This document shows positions 1 through 58,385 of a DNA stretch of 64,000 nt, one piece after another. How positions within the stretch are numbered: the first letter of the stretch is position 1; each line of letters starts with the position of its first letter. The notes under the pieces were generated by a model. That model made no database searches and was not told the DNA's origin. It saw only the letters and a program-made list of their open reading frames with translations. The DNA is from Gambelia wislizenii (Eukaryota; Chordata; Lepidosauria; Squamata; Crotaphytidae), in NCBI GenBank assembly GCA_030847615.1, contig JAUMIR010000003.1:33292501-33356500 (forward strand), given 5' to 3'. A program made the translations under genes and the position numbers.

Positions 1-217
1 TATGGGTTGTATTGTTTTAGCGATTTTATATTGTTTTTAGTATTATTTTTATAGTTCTGGTATCATAAGATAGCAGGGGATATGGGCTGGCTGGATACTA
101 TTCTTATACTGTACTGTATAAAGAAAGCTAGGTGATGGGGATCTAAATTGATACGGAATCTTTGGAGAGTATATTTGGTATGCTCTGTCTTAAAATATAG
201 GTGACATGGCGTATACT
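1..217. other. Intergenic sequence, left edge
   Basis: AT-rich non-coding sequence with no recognisable gene or repeat. Short ORFs here have no family resemblance. Confidence 0.5.
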
Positions 218-353
218 GGTGGTTCCCAGCTTTGGTTCTCCAGGTGTTTTGAACTTCACCTTCCAGAATTCCTGAATGTTGGCCAAGCTAGCTAGGATTT
301 CTAGGAGTTGGAAGTCCAAAAAACCTAGAGGGTCAAAGTTTGGGAATGAAACT
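218..353. mobile_element. hAT-like palindromic MITE (degraded)
   Basis: The two ends are inverted copies of each other: the left end reads as a diverged form of GGTTCCCAAACTTTGGTC and the right end as its complement. The middle carries a self-complementary block around 'ccagaattcctg'. Related copies occur at 17469-17578 and 29431-29562. The family assignment to hAT is inference from the TIR style; no transposase is present. Confidence 0.55.
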
Positions 354-806
354 GACAAAAAATTCACTTTGGGAGGGCTGGGAGTGATCCCAATTACTGT
401 TTCATTTATACTGTACAGAGTACTGAGGCACATAATTTGAAAGATTTGAAATAGTTACCTTTTCTGAAGTTTTGTTGTAACTATACAAATTAAAGTTTTT
501 GTCTGTTTGTCTCTACATTATGAATAAAAGGCTGGACCGATTTTCAACCAATTTGGGAGGGATGTTTGGCATGGTCTGATTAAACATGTAGGCTTGTGGT
601 GAACATGCCCTTCACTTTCAGTGGTGACCAGAGTGACAGACCGTGTTTTTCATTCATACAAGGTAAAGTGTTCAGCAGCCAGCCAAGAGATGTATGTTCC
701 CTCAAGGGCAATTGAGGCGGATGCACAAGGTAAGGAAAAATGTCAATGCCCAAAGAGAAAAGCACTCGTCCTCCAGAGCAGATGAAACTAAGCAATCATT
801 ACTGAT

Positions 807-1011
807 GGAAGAACTTTTTGACAGTAAGAGCTGTTTGGCAGTGGAACGCACTCCCTCGGAGTGTGGTGGGGTCTCCTTCCTTGGAGGTCTTTAAACAGAG
901 GCTGGATGGCCATCTGTCGGGGATGCTTTGATCGTGATTTCCTGCATGGCAGAGGGTTGGACTGGATGGCCCTCATGGTCTCTTCCAACTCTGCAATTCT
1001 ATGATTCTATG
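807..1011 (+). mobile_element. CR1 LINE 3' end fragment
   Basis: The sequence matches, with changes, the 3' terminus of the larger CR1 copy that ends at 41905: a 'ggaagaacttt' start, a central 'aaacagaggctggatggcc', 'ttggactggatggccct', and a terminal tandem 'attctatg' repeat. This terminal octamer array is the hallmark of CR1-type LINE 3' ends. It is a 5'-truncated insertion of about 205 bp with no coding capacity. Confidence 0.85.
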
Positions 1012-3710
1012 GTTAATGATTCCCCCCTGCCACACACCCCAGCAATGCTGGGTACTACAACTAGTTTGAAATGAGAAATAGAAATTCTGGTTGTAGCTCC
1101 AGAGCTAAGGAAAAACTTTCTTCCTACATGCTCTCTTGTATAAGTGTGTTTTTCTAAAGAAAAAATTATGGATATTGTTGCATAATTATGAAAGAGAGAA
1201 CAAGATATAGGAAGAAGAGTATAAAAGATGTAAGTGGAGAAAGTGGATGGAACCAGGCTGAGAAACAGTGCTCCATGACAATCCTCTGTGCCATTTCCAG
1301 TTTGTGACCCACAGTTTTAAGTGTAAGGATGAAAAGATGGAGGCCACGAGCAGGTGCAAAGTACTAGCAATCATTACAGAATCACTGAAAATATTTAAGT
1401 TGCATTTATCAATAGGCATTTATCAATAGTGCTGTAATACTGGTGGAGTTACAGAAAAATAGAAACATTTTCTCACGGAAAATACACTTATTATTTATTA
1501 TTAAGAACACTCATAAATCCCAAGCAAGCACTTCTAACTCTGAATCAGACTTTTATAACTAGGGCAAACTTGAAAAGTACAAGGTATTTGTGCTAACCAT
1601 TATTGTCTGCAGGTTGTGCCTATCCTTGTTACTATTGTTACAATTATGTGTTCATAGTGATAATCGCACATTCTCTATCAGTTTTTCTGACTCAGTTTAT
1701 GCTGGTATCAAAATTATAATCTTATTTGAACTATGGCAGCCAGTAACCAAACAAACAACTTGCTATTGTACATCACATTCAAAACCAGTTGCACATTTAG
1801 AAGGGGCCACCAAAACTTACTTTTCTTCTTTTACTAGGTAAAATAGCCCTATTTTGTAATTCTGTAATTTCTGCTTTTAATGACAAGGCGCTAAGAATGA
1901 AAGTAAAATAAAAAGGTAACACAATCAAGCACAATAAATCATTTGCATGAAAGCCCAAATATAGATTGAGTTTTTATTACTATGTCTAGCTATCAAAGTC
2001 TCATCCTACAGCTCATGTCTCAATTATATGGTGGCTGTCTGTTAAACTGAGAGATGTCTGTTCTGACTGCCCACAGCCTGCTCTGAACAATGGAAAGTCA
2101 CCAGGGAGACTAGGCAAAGAAGTCCCTGACACCTGCAGGCTGGCCACACCAGGCCATATGATACTCTCTGTCCAAATAAAAATTTCTGCATCAAGCTGGT
2201 TCACCATTATAAGAACTTTTGAAACCTGTTGAGCTAAGACCAGATATGCAGGCAAACAACCCAGATGATCTCCATAACTGACTGTGCTGCTAGGACTAGA
2301 TGTTGGGGCTCATCTATTGAGCTATCTTCTCTAGAAATGAAACAAATATTATGAACAGTTGAGCTTTGCTTCTAAAGCTGGCAATGCTTACCTACACAGA
2401 TAGCATTAGCCTAACATTGCTTTTTGGTTGTGGGAAAATTTATGACATCAATGATCTTTCAAGAAACAATGTGAAAGATTGTTAAAAGATCCCTTAAGTG
2501 GGCATTTATCATTTTATATGACATGGACAAATCATGCTTGCCAATTGCTCATCAAATTTGTAAAAAGAGCTACAGTTGCAACAAAACATTATGGCATTCG
2601 AATGTGGAATAAATGGAGTGAGGAAACTGAAAATAAAAATGTTTTAAATAAATAATATCAAAGGCAAAACTGACAGCTTTAGGACTGTCCCTCTGTCATG
2701 CAATAGATCTGTCATGCAAATTGCAGAACGGAGTAGAAACTGTACTCACAGCAGGAGAATAATCCACTGTGAATTTTCTTTAAGTGTTATATCTGTCATC
2801 AATCCTTACCATGTCTCTGATTTCTGAGACGTAAGGAACAATGGATAAGGCTTCATTTACAAAAGAAAAGCATCTGTGCTTAATTCTAGTTGCAATTATG
2901 TACTGTATGTTTTATTCAACCTGCTGTTCATTCCGTCTCAAAAAAGTAGAATACTGATTGAGCAAGGCACAGAACGAAGCATGGATTGCACCAAATATCT
3001 GTGATTCATTCAGATATAAATCACATAAAAGCAGCAGAACCAGGTTTTATGAACTACTATGCTAAGTACTAACAAAATGTATAAGTATGCAAAGAGATCT
3101 TGTAGTACATTTGAAACTGTCTGAGAGAAAGAAGTTACAGTATAAGCATTCGCAAACTTGGGTCTACTTCCCCAAGATGGCAGATACATCTGAGGAAGCA
3201 GAACATGGGCTCATCTACACGAGTCAGGATATGCTGGCTCTCCGCTGGCATATCCTGGCCGAGGATCAGGCCCGTTCCTCCATTCCCTCCATGAAATGGG
3301 AGATGGTCCAGATGGGCACACCGCCCCATCGCTCCAGCCACTGGCATCTCCCTCACACTCTCTAAAGGCAGGAAGCCAGCCCACAACATGTGACCAAGGC
3401 CCCCTTGCATGTGACCAGCCTTGATCATATGCTGTGGGACATCTTCCTGCTGTGGAAGAGTGATGGCAGACTGGCAGCTGCAGCAACAGGCCTGCCTGCC
3501 AGGACAGTCTCCTGCAGTCATGCAGGGCCCACTCCATTTTTTCCCAGCAGGAACAGATTAAAGCAGGTATTATCTTAAAAAAATTTATCAGGCCTTCCCC
3601 CTGCCTTTACTACAGAGCACACGAGGACTGATAGGGGGCAGAATGGGGCAAAACCCTGTGTTACCAGGACTGCAGGGCTCTAAGACGGGCAAGGCAGGGT
3701 TAACAGCCCA
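1012..3710. other. Intergenic stretch without recognised genes
   Basis: No exon, RNA gene or confident transposon can be supported here. It is AT-rich up to about 3100. At about 3130-3650 there is a more GC-rich block with overlapping short ORFs on both strands that resemble no known family. Confidence 0.4.
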
Positions 3711-3796
3711 TGTAGACAAACTCCAAGTCTACAAAAGCTTATGCTACAACTCCTTTTTCTCAGTTTAGTCTCAAAGATGCTACAAGATACCTTTGC
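3711..3796 (+). repeat. Dispersed repeat, unclassified family A
   Basis: The block contains 'aaaagcttatgctacaactcc' followed by a T-rich run and 'ctcaaagatgctacaagata'. The same arrangement, a variable 'gaagtgggtt...ccacaaaa' head followed by a 'ctta/ctcaaggtgctac' tail, recurs at about 19163, 22843 and 26630. It is a dispersed family whose class I cannot name. Confidence 0.45.
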
Positions 3797-3797
3797 A

Positions 3798-4027
3798 TAC
3801 AGGTTGACCCCAGTATCCCTGGGACTGGTATCTGCAGTTTCACTTATCTATACCTGAAAAATATGTCCTCTCTAGGCATTTTCTAGTTCTGCCAGCACAA
3901 TTCTAGGGCATGCGTCTGCCTGAGGTTGAGCCAGAATAATTTCAATAGGGTTCGCTATTATCTACAGTTTCATGTATCCACGGCAAGTCCGGGAACATTT
4001 CCCCCACAGATACAAATGCGACCTGTA
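3798..4027. mobile_element. Tigger-like MITE
   Basis: The element is bounded by TA dinucleotides and has inverted ends of the type 'acaggttgaccccagtatcc' and its complement '...gatacaaatgcgacctgt'. The interior has the 'ctctaggcattttctag' and 'attatctacagtttca' blocks seen in most other copies in the window. The ends resemble the CAGTYGNCCCTC-type TIRs of TcMar-Tigger elements. No transposase is present. Confidence 0.65.
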
Positions 4028-4050
4028 CTGGTATTCTAGACTAACACACC

Positions 4051-5392
4051 TATAGCTAGGTGTCCGGAAATAATTGGACACTGACACAAGTTTTGTTATT
4101 TTGGCTGTTTACCAAAATAAATTCAAGCTATAGTTACATAATAAATATGGGCTTAAAGTGCAGTCTCTCAGCTTTGAGCATATTCACATCCAAATTAGAG
4201 GAAGAGTTTAGGAATTACAGCTCTTTAATATGTAGCCCCCTTTTTTTCAAGGGACCAAAAGTAAATGGACAATTGACTCAAAAGCTGTTTCATGGACAGG
4301 TGTGGGCTCTTCCCATGTTGTTTATTCATCAATCAGGTAAAAGGTATGGAGTAGATTCCAGGTGTGGCATTTCCATTTGGAAGCTGTTGCTGTGAGCCCA
4401 CAACATGTGGTCAAAAGAGCGCTCAATGCAAGTGAAACAGGCCATCTTTAGACTGCCCCCCCCCAAAAAATCTATCAGAATTAGATAGAAAGAACATTAG
4501 GAGTGGCCAAATCAACAGTTTGGTACATTCTTAAAAAGCCAGCCCACTTCTGGAACAGCATTCTTTGAACAGATGAAACTAAGATTAACCTGTACCAGAA
4601 TGATGGGAAGAAAAAAGTATGGAGAAGGCTTGGAAATGCTCATGATTCGAAGCATACAAAATCATCTGTAAAACACAATGGAGGCTGTGATGGCATGGGC
4701 ATGCATGGCTTCCAATGGAGTAAGTCACTAGCGTTTATTGATGATGTGACAGAAGCAGCTGGATGAATTCTGAAGTGTATAGGGATATATTGTCTGCTCA
4801 GATTCAGCCAAGCTGATTGGACAACACTTCACTTTACCAATGGACAAGGACCCAAAACATACTGTGAAAGCAACCTGGGAGTTTTTTTTAAGGCAAAGAA
4901 GTGGAATATTCTGCGATGGCCAAGTCAATCACCTGATCTCAACCCAATTGAGCATGCATTCCAGTTGCTGAAGACAAAACTTAAGGCAGAAAGACCCACG
5001 AACAAACAACAATTGAAGACAGCTGCAGTAAAGGCCTGGTAAAGTATCACAAAGGAGGAAATCCAGCATTTGTGATTTCCATGTGTTACAGATTTTAAGG
5101 AGTCATTGTCTGCAAAAGATTTTCAACAAAGTATTTAAAATGAACATTTTATTTATGAGTGTTTTAATCTGTCCGATTACATCTGACCCTGAAATAAGGG
5201 GACTGTGTATGAAAATGGCTGTAATTCCTTATAGTGTCATGCAATATTTTTGTTCAACCCCTTGAATTAAAGCTGAAAGTCAGCACTTCAACTGCATCTC
5301 AGTTGTTTCTTTTCAAATCCATTGTGGTGGCGTACAGAGTACAAAATCATGAAAATTGTGACAGTGTCCAATTATTTTCAGACCTTGCTGTA
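4051..5392 (+). mobile_element. Tc1/mariner-like DNA transposon, dead
   Basis: The terminal inverted repeats pair 'aataattggacactgacac' near 4069 with its complement near 5360-5380, where 'gtgtccaattattttcagacc' lies, and TA dinucleotides flank both ends. Between them is a degenerate Tc1-type transposase in + orientation. The length of about 1.34 kb is close to a full Tc1-like element, so this is a complete but mutated copy rather than a fragment. Confidence 0.85.
4405..5140 (+). pseudogene. Tc1-like transposase pseudogene
   Basis: The start at 4405 begins MWSKERSMQVKQAIFRL, matching the N-terminal helix-turn-helix start of Tc1-family transposases. The C-terminal half at about 4916-4960 reads WPSQSPDLNPIEHAFQLLK, the conserved region around the third catalytic acid of the DDE triad. 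Between them the reading frame shifts several times, and stops occur, for example within the VKAW-stop segment near 5040. This is a dead transposase with no expected product. It belongs to the mobile element spanning 4051-5392 and is unrelated to the nearby host genes. Confidence 0.85.
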
Positions 5393-6067
5393 TGTCTTAA
5401 AATACAGAAGACCATTCTTAACATTAAGTACAATCCATTAAAAGACAGTTCTCACCGATAAACATCCAAATGCAGTAGCAAAGACTCCTTGTTTTTTTCA
5501 TTATGTGCAGAAATTCTTATTGTTTAAATACCTGTAACAATTTGGCCATGATTGGCACAGTTCTCAAACCAGGCTACAATTAAATTTTGAGTTAAAGCAG
5601 ACCATCAAACCCCCTCCCCAATATTAATACTTAAATAACAGATAAAACAAAATAAGCATTTGTCAATAAGAGTAATTCCAGTATTAGGCAACATACCATA
5701 CCTCTCATGTACAGTCCTGTTCCTGCCAATAACAGAACACAACAGAAACAAGATTAAATTGCTGATATTCCTGCATCCTGTTCTTCAAGCATCCTGAATA
5801 AAAACATGCAAGAGATATTTAAAGCAAGCAATATATAAGGGTTTGGGTTTTTTAAAAACAGAGTTCTTTAACGAGGTTACATTACCTTTGCACCTGACCG
5901 TATTGTTGGGGTATGAAAGTGTTTCCTAGGTTACTTTTTGTGTGTGTGTGCACAACATTCATGCCCTACTTACCTACTAATTTAATCGATCCGACTGACC
6001 AAAATACAAACGTCTGCAGCATACTCCACTCCGTGAGTTTTAAGCCCCACTGAACTGAACCCAGACC
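5393..6067. other. Intergenic stretch
   Basis: AT-rich sequence with a short TG run near 5940. No gene or confident repeat is recognised. Confidence 0.4.
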
Positions 6068-6648
6068 ATAGATTTTCCTTGGTTTTTTTTCTGGGCTGTG
6101 AGGCTGTGTTCTGGAAGAGTTTCTTTCTGATGTTTCGCCTGCATCTGTGGCTGGTATCTTCAGTGAATGGTTGGGTAGGAGTGTATGTGGGGTTTATATG
6201 TGAATCCCTGTTGGGGAATATATGTAAATTTGTGTATTTGAATGGCTAGTTTCTGAGTATAGAAATGCAAGGCTCGTTAGTGTCTGTTTGGCTAATGGTC
6301 CATTATCTGCTGGAAATCTCCCCTGTCCCTGGGTGGAGTTAATTTGCAAGTGTTGAGTTTTGATTTTAGTGTTTTAACCAACCATTAGCCAAACAGACAC
6401 TAACGACCCTTGCATTTCTATACCCAGAAACTAACCATTCAATTACACAAATTTACATATCCTCCCCAACAGGGATTCACAGCATATAAACTCCACACAC
6501 ACTCCTACCCAACCATTCTCTGAGGATGCCAGCCACAGATGCAGACGAAACGTCCGAAGTAAACTCTTCCAGAACACAGCCTCACAGCCCAGGAAAAAAC
6601 CAAGGAAAATCTATGGATGCCCGCCCTGAAAGCCTTCGACTTCACATT
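6068..6648. mobile_element. Long inverted-repeat element upstream of KPNA4
   Basis: It begins 'atagattttccttgg' and contains the complement 'ccaaggaaaatctat' at 6600-6615. The arms match inward over most of their length: 'acacagcctcacagccca', 'gccagccacagatgcag', 'gaaacgtc', 'acactcctacccaacc' and 'ttagccaaacagacactaacg' all have partners on the other arm. A non-repeated centre lies at about 6300-6385. After the right arm a short tail ends 'cttcacatt', exactly as in the 124-bp copy at 59920-60043. No ORF of known type is present. The class is not certain; a Penelope-like or snap-back retroelement is possible. Confidence 0.65.
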
Positions 6649-6799
6649 GAACACGAACCTTTCACACGTGTTGGCAGACACCCCACCCCCCCATCGTCGA
6701 TACGAGAACGGATTCCAAGACCGTCATTTGCCTTCACACATGAGAGGGAAGACCAGCCTTCGTCGTCCTGCCATTCTGAGCTGCTAGACGGCCTAGTTC

Positions 6800-7467
6800 C
6801 GGGTGACTCCGAGCGACAACTCCAGCGTACGCCTCTGGACCCAAAATGGCGGCCATGGGCCGGCTGAGGCGAAAACCTTCCCCCCCTGCCGGCCTTGGAA
6901 GGAAGCGCATCCTGAGCGCGCGAGCTCCAACCCTTCTCACTCACCCTCCCCTCTCTCTGTCTCTCCCCCCACCTCCGCAGAACGGCTTCTCCAATGTACT
7001 GAGGTCCCACCCCTTTCCATCGCCGAGATACAGCCAATCAGAGCTCGCTGTTCGGATGAAGGGCGGGTGGGGGAGGTAGGCGTGGCCGTTGCCGCCTGAG
7101 TGAGAGCGAGGCTGTTGCTGCCGCCTCCTCCCCCGGCCCCATGCCTGTCCCCTCCCCTCCCTCCTCCTCCCCCCCACCTTTCTCTCTCTCGGCTCTTCTT
7201 CTTCCCCTTCGCTACCGGCACATTCCGCCGCCCTGGTGAGAAGGCCTCAGCCAGCGGGAGCGGCTCGAGGAAGGCCAGGGAGGGAGGGAGGGAAGGAGGA
7301 GGCCTCGCAGCTGCCGCCGCCGCCGCCGTCCCCCATTAGACAGCCGGCCAGTCACCAGGCGCGGAAGGGAGTTGAGGGAAGAAGGGAAGGAAGGAGAGGC
7401 GGCGGCAAGAGCGCCCGGGCAGGGTCCGGGAGAGAAGGAGGAAAGGCCGCGCTCCCTGCCTCCCGCC
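6800..7467 (+). promoter_or_regulatory. KPNA4 CpG-island promoter and 5' UTR
   Basis: This block is much richer in CpG than the surrounding AT-rich sequence and continues past the start codon to about 7870. It holds a YY1-like site (aaaatggcgg at 6843-6852), a CCAAT box in 'cagccaatcagag' (CCAAT at 7034-7038) and a GC box (gggcggg at 7061-7067). There is no TATA box in a suitable place. This is the usual architecture of a broadly expressed housekeeping promoter. The start of transcription probably lies at about 7090-7200, with a purine-rich leader up to the start codon at 7468. The exact start site is inference. Confidence 0.7.
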
Positions 7468-53908
<46,441 letters not shown>

Positions 53909-55100
53909 AGTGGTATTTTGGAAGTTAGGTACAATGCAGCACTGAATAAAAAAAGGTTTGATCCATCAAGCTTGGCTCATGGGATCCGCTGCTGCATTAA
54001 ATCGGGGAAGAAAATGTGAAGATTTCATTTGGAATCACAGAAAAGCCCGAATGAAGTCAAGATGGCGAGTGGGTGCGAGTGAGAGTGAGTGGCAAAATGT
54101 AATGAAAAACTTCACACTGAATGCTTATATAGGTTGTTCAAAGGAAAAGGGCTACAGGTCAAAGATCTTCAGTGCCTGAGGAGGGACATTGACTTAACTA
54201 GCTCAATTGTGGGGGGGAAATGCAGTACTATTCCATCATCAAGCCATGTAAGCATAAAGGAGAATAGGATGCCCATATAAGTCCAAGGAGAATGAGCCCA
54301 GGCCTTGCTAATGAAGCACCGTGTGAATGGACAACATTGAGTGAATGTCTGGACTCAGTGCTGTGGGGCCACGTGTGTGTTTCAAATTTGGGGCTCTTTG
54401 CTCATGAAGCAGACTCCTAGTCTTGGAGTGGGGTGTGTACGAGAGTATGGTTGTGATGCTGTATGTGAACGCATGCAAGCTTGATTTGCCTTCAGGGGGC
54501 TGATAATAACCCTAGTCAATCATCAAAAGGAGTGCATAAGTGTTAACACTGGACACGAAAACAGACCGGTTTAGCAGCAGACTATGGTTTTACTCCTGCA
54601 GCCTGTGTTTTTATTTTATTTTCCCCCTTTTATTTTAGTTATTTTATTTCCTGTATGGCTTATTACTAGTTGCTTGTAAAGTCAGAAAACTTTTGAGGAA
54701 GGCTTCCCTGTGCATTTGCACCAGATGACTGTTCATTGTTACAAAAAAGCTTTCCATATCATCAAATTAATTTGTGTAATTTTTTTTGCATGAAATCCAT
54801 ACACACATTTCCCTTTTCCAACTATTGTGTTGCAGTACACGAATCACCATAATACAAGAAAACAGTAAAAATGTTTAATATCATCCTTTTCATTTTCAGA
54901 GATGACATAAAGCTATTTTTGCATGTGATAATCTACAGCATAGCTCATTTTTAGATTTTATTGAGTCCTGTAACCAGCTGTTTCTGTTGTGGTAGGATAC
55001 CGTGCTGTGTTTCAATGTTATTTGTTTTCAAACTTTGTTTTCTATGAAAATGATATGGAAACCTCAAAATAAAATTTGGTGCATATGTACTGCTGAAAAG
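53909..55100 (+). other. KPNA4 3' UTR (proximal)
   Basis: AU-rich, with no repeats recognised, ending after the first good poly(A) signal. The real 3' UTR may be longer, as further signals follow at 55705-55710, 56092-56097 and 56404-56409. Confidence 0.65.
55068..55073 (+). terminator. Candidate KPNA4 poly(A) signal
   Basis: AATAAA in 'cctcaaaataaaatttggtg', about 1.16 kb after the stop codon and the first canonical signal in a conserved-looking AU-rich UTR. Confidence 0.6.
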
Positions 55101-58024
55101 ATTGGAGAAGAGATGTGAATAGATGTACAAATCAAGTCATGGTTTGAACACCGTTAATAATACCACCTAATCTGTCCAATTGTTCTAGACTTTTTATCTT
55201 TAGATGTAGGCAGCCATGAACAATCTATTTTGAGCCACTTTAGAGAGAACTTTGTATTCTTAACTTGCATACAAAATGCAAGTGGTTTTTATAATTGGAA
55301 TAATAATACCTCAGTTTTGAGGTTTGCACACTAAATTAAGTGACATTAGAAATATGTACAAAAGGAGAAGAACTCTTTATAAGGTGGCTCATTGTAGGAA
55401 ATGCTGTGCCTTCCCCTTTGAGCACAAGTGTTGCATGAACAACAATTTGCTATAAGAAAACATACCAGGTTAGCCACCATTAGCATCTATATCTACCTTG
55501 TGTTTTTTTAAATCAGCTGGTAATTCTGAAACGCAGTAGAATGGATAAAGATTATTTTGTGATCATAACTCTTTGTTGGACTAGAGTATTTTTGCAGCAT
55601 TCCTTGTCATCAGAAACATGGTTAAAAGTTTAAAACTAGATGCAGCAGAAAACTAGCTTGTGAAATTTATCCAAGTAGAATACAGGCTAGGCTGTCTTGG
55701 AGAAAATAAACATTAAAACTTACAACAATGCTATATTGGTGTATGTATTTTTGTCTACACAAATTTGCATATTCTGCTTGCACACGTACCTTTTATTATA
55801 CAAGCAAGGAGAAGAAAATGATCAATCTATATTTATTGTATAATTCCTTTTCCTATTTTTTGGAACCATGCCTTTCAACTTTTACCACAACCTTTATACA
55901 TTGGCACATAGAAATTGGCTTTATTTGAATTAATATCCTCTGTCCTATAAAATTCAGCAGCACAGCTTAAAAATTTCTTCTCCTTCTGCCTTCAGCCTTG
56001 AGACTGTACCTTCCCCATGTTTTCCTTCTATTTAAGCAAGTGAAACAGATGTCCAGTAAAGTATCTCCATCTTTATTACTTCTGTAGCTAAAATAAACAG
56101 GTACATAGCCACATGGACAACCAGAGTATTCTGCAAGATATTTTTTCCTTCTCGTATTAATATTTCATACTCTACACTACAAATGATCAGAAATAAAACA
56201 AGGGGGTAGTTCTGAAAGTTGAAAATTGCATTCTTTTTTGCTACTCCCAATATTTTTATGCCACAATCATTGTTGAAGTGCAACGTAAACAAATTAGGTG
56301 CCCAGAATTAAGATGGTTCAAATGTTATGACAAAGAACAGACTGATAACTGTTTGCTTCAGCCTCGCATGTGCATAGCAGTTTCCTCCCATTTTTTGGAT
56401 TGAAATAAACTATACTCGGCAAATGTGTGTGGGGAAATGGCAAACTATAATTGCCTCAAACCAGGAAAAGCAGGCTAAGAGTTGATATACCTGAGGGATA
56501 CACACATCCAAAAGTCTAGCCATGCTTTCATGTTGAGACCAACCCATAGTCTTTTGTTTATAGTTTACAGTCACCTCCTTTAGTATATAAGTGAGCGTAA
56601 CCTTTCAAATAGTGGTATTTCCAGTAACATACTTAAAAGAAGATGAGAAACACTGCTTGAGATTCCAAAAGTGAAAGAAAGGAAGATAGGCGTTGAAAAG
56701 TTAGTTTGAAACAGTAGGATAGAGAAATTAATTGGCCAAGGATATAGAATGAAAGAGTAAGTATCTTACTACCTCATTAAGATATTTTTCAGTTACCATG
56801 CAGTGTGGCAAACATAAGCACATTTAAGATTTATCAGCATACCCATTTCAAAACTGATCCATTGAAGCATCTTGAATGCACTGAATTTACTAGTAAGTTC
56901 TGGATCTTAAGCCTCTCTACTTCAGATAATTCTGTCAAATGTTTTTGCTGTGTCAAAAGTGACTTCTAGTAGGAGCATCCAGTTTACCTTATTGGTATAC
57001 TATTCCATAGGAAGTGCAGTAAACAATTTCCAAGATACAAGGATGAACATGTTTAGGGAATATCTAGCAATTGTTGGCTGAATGCAAACCATTTTATGTA
57101 TATAAGGAGAAATACATGCAGAAGTCATAAGCAGAGCAGAGGTGAGTGAAGAGTATTAATAGTTTTTAATTCTATTGTTCTTCTAATTCTTAATATATTT
57201 TTGGAATTGTTTGTGTTTGTCTATTGGCTTCACTTGAGAAAAACATTTGCAGCAGTCATTGTTTCATCATGGGATTTGCATAAATCTAGGAAGATTTATG
57301 ATTAGCAATCTGATTAAAATGCTAATTTACATGTATTTATTGTTCTGCAAATACAGATCCAGAGATTCCTTTCACTGTAGAACTACAGGGGGCAGGCAGC
57401 TTCTTAAAATGAAAGTACAACTTTTAAAAATGTAGACTTAACACAACTGAAGCCCCTGCAAACAAAGCAAGCAAAACCTTTTTAAAATGCCAAGATTTGA
57501 TCAGTATTTTATAAAATATTGTTTTGGATCCCTATTAAGAGTTTATGTCTGCCTTTGATTCTCAATTCTCATTTTCAGATGATCTCCTGCCCCTTCTCTT
57601 TTTAGACTTATTCTGAGACTGACTTCAGAATGGGAAAACTTGGCCTTCCCAGATGTCTACAGCTCTCAACAGTCCTATTCAGTATGGCCAGTGACAAGAA
57701 ATGGTATGAGTTAGTGTCAAACATTTTGCTTTAGAGTAGTTAGGTTTTTTTATTGTGATATGGAAGTTATGTACAAGTGTAAGAGAAATTCTTAATGCAA
57801 AGTAGTAGACAATTTATTGCCCTCTTGATGTTTTGGACTGTTAACGCCCTTAAACTAGCAAGCATAGGCAATGCTAGGAATTATGGGCATCATCTGTCAC
57901 TTCATATCACATTGAACATAGATTTTTAACTTGAGGAGGATACTTTGTAAAAGGAGGATGGCCACACAAAGCAAGGTTAATCTAGTATTCTTTTCCAGGA
58001 TTAGCTAATTAACAGAAACACATC
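55101..58024. other. Distal KPNA4 UTR or intergenic stretch
   Basis: Low-complexity-free AT-rich sequence without recognised transposons, which fits an extended 3' UTR for at least its first part. No separate gene is seen. Confidence 0.45.
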
Positions 58025-58030
58025 TTTATT
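58025..58030 (-). terminator. Candidate poly(A) signal of the TMEM127-like gene
   Basis: TTTATT on the + strand (AATAAA on the - strand), about 356 bp after the stop codon of the convergent gene. Confidence 0.45.
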
Positions 58031-58385
58031 TAGGATTTTCAGGGTTAAATGATACTGCCACACAGTTGAAAGAGCAACACAGTTCCCCCCTCCAATACTT
58101 AAACTACTGGCTAGCTTTACTGAGAAGTTTTGTTTTTTTCTTCCTCTTCAGGGTTTAGATACATCTTGGGAGGAAAAAGTACCAGCTGAGCTGAGTTCAG
58201 TTTCTTGCTAGGTCTTCACAAGGAGCAGGAACTGGCTGGTTTTCAAGCTCTTCCTTGGCATCCCTTTACCCAAAGCAGCAGCATCCTGCTTTCCCAATAG
58301 GATAGGTTCAGATTCCTGAGGTGCGTGCCTCCAAAATGATAGTGTGTGTGTGTTTTCGGGAGTGCAGGTACATGCACAGGTAGAA

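Noticed and set aside
6526..7339. Several ORFs of 70-130 aa around the CpG island
   Set aside because: They are GC-rich random frames across the inverted-repeat arm and the promoter; none resembles a protein family.
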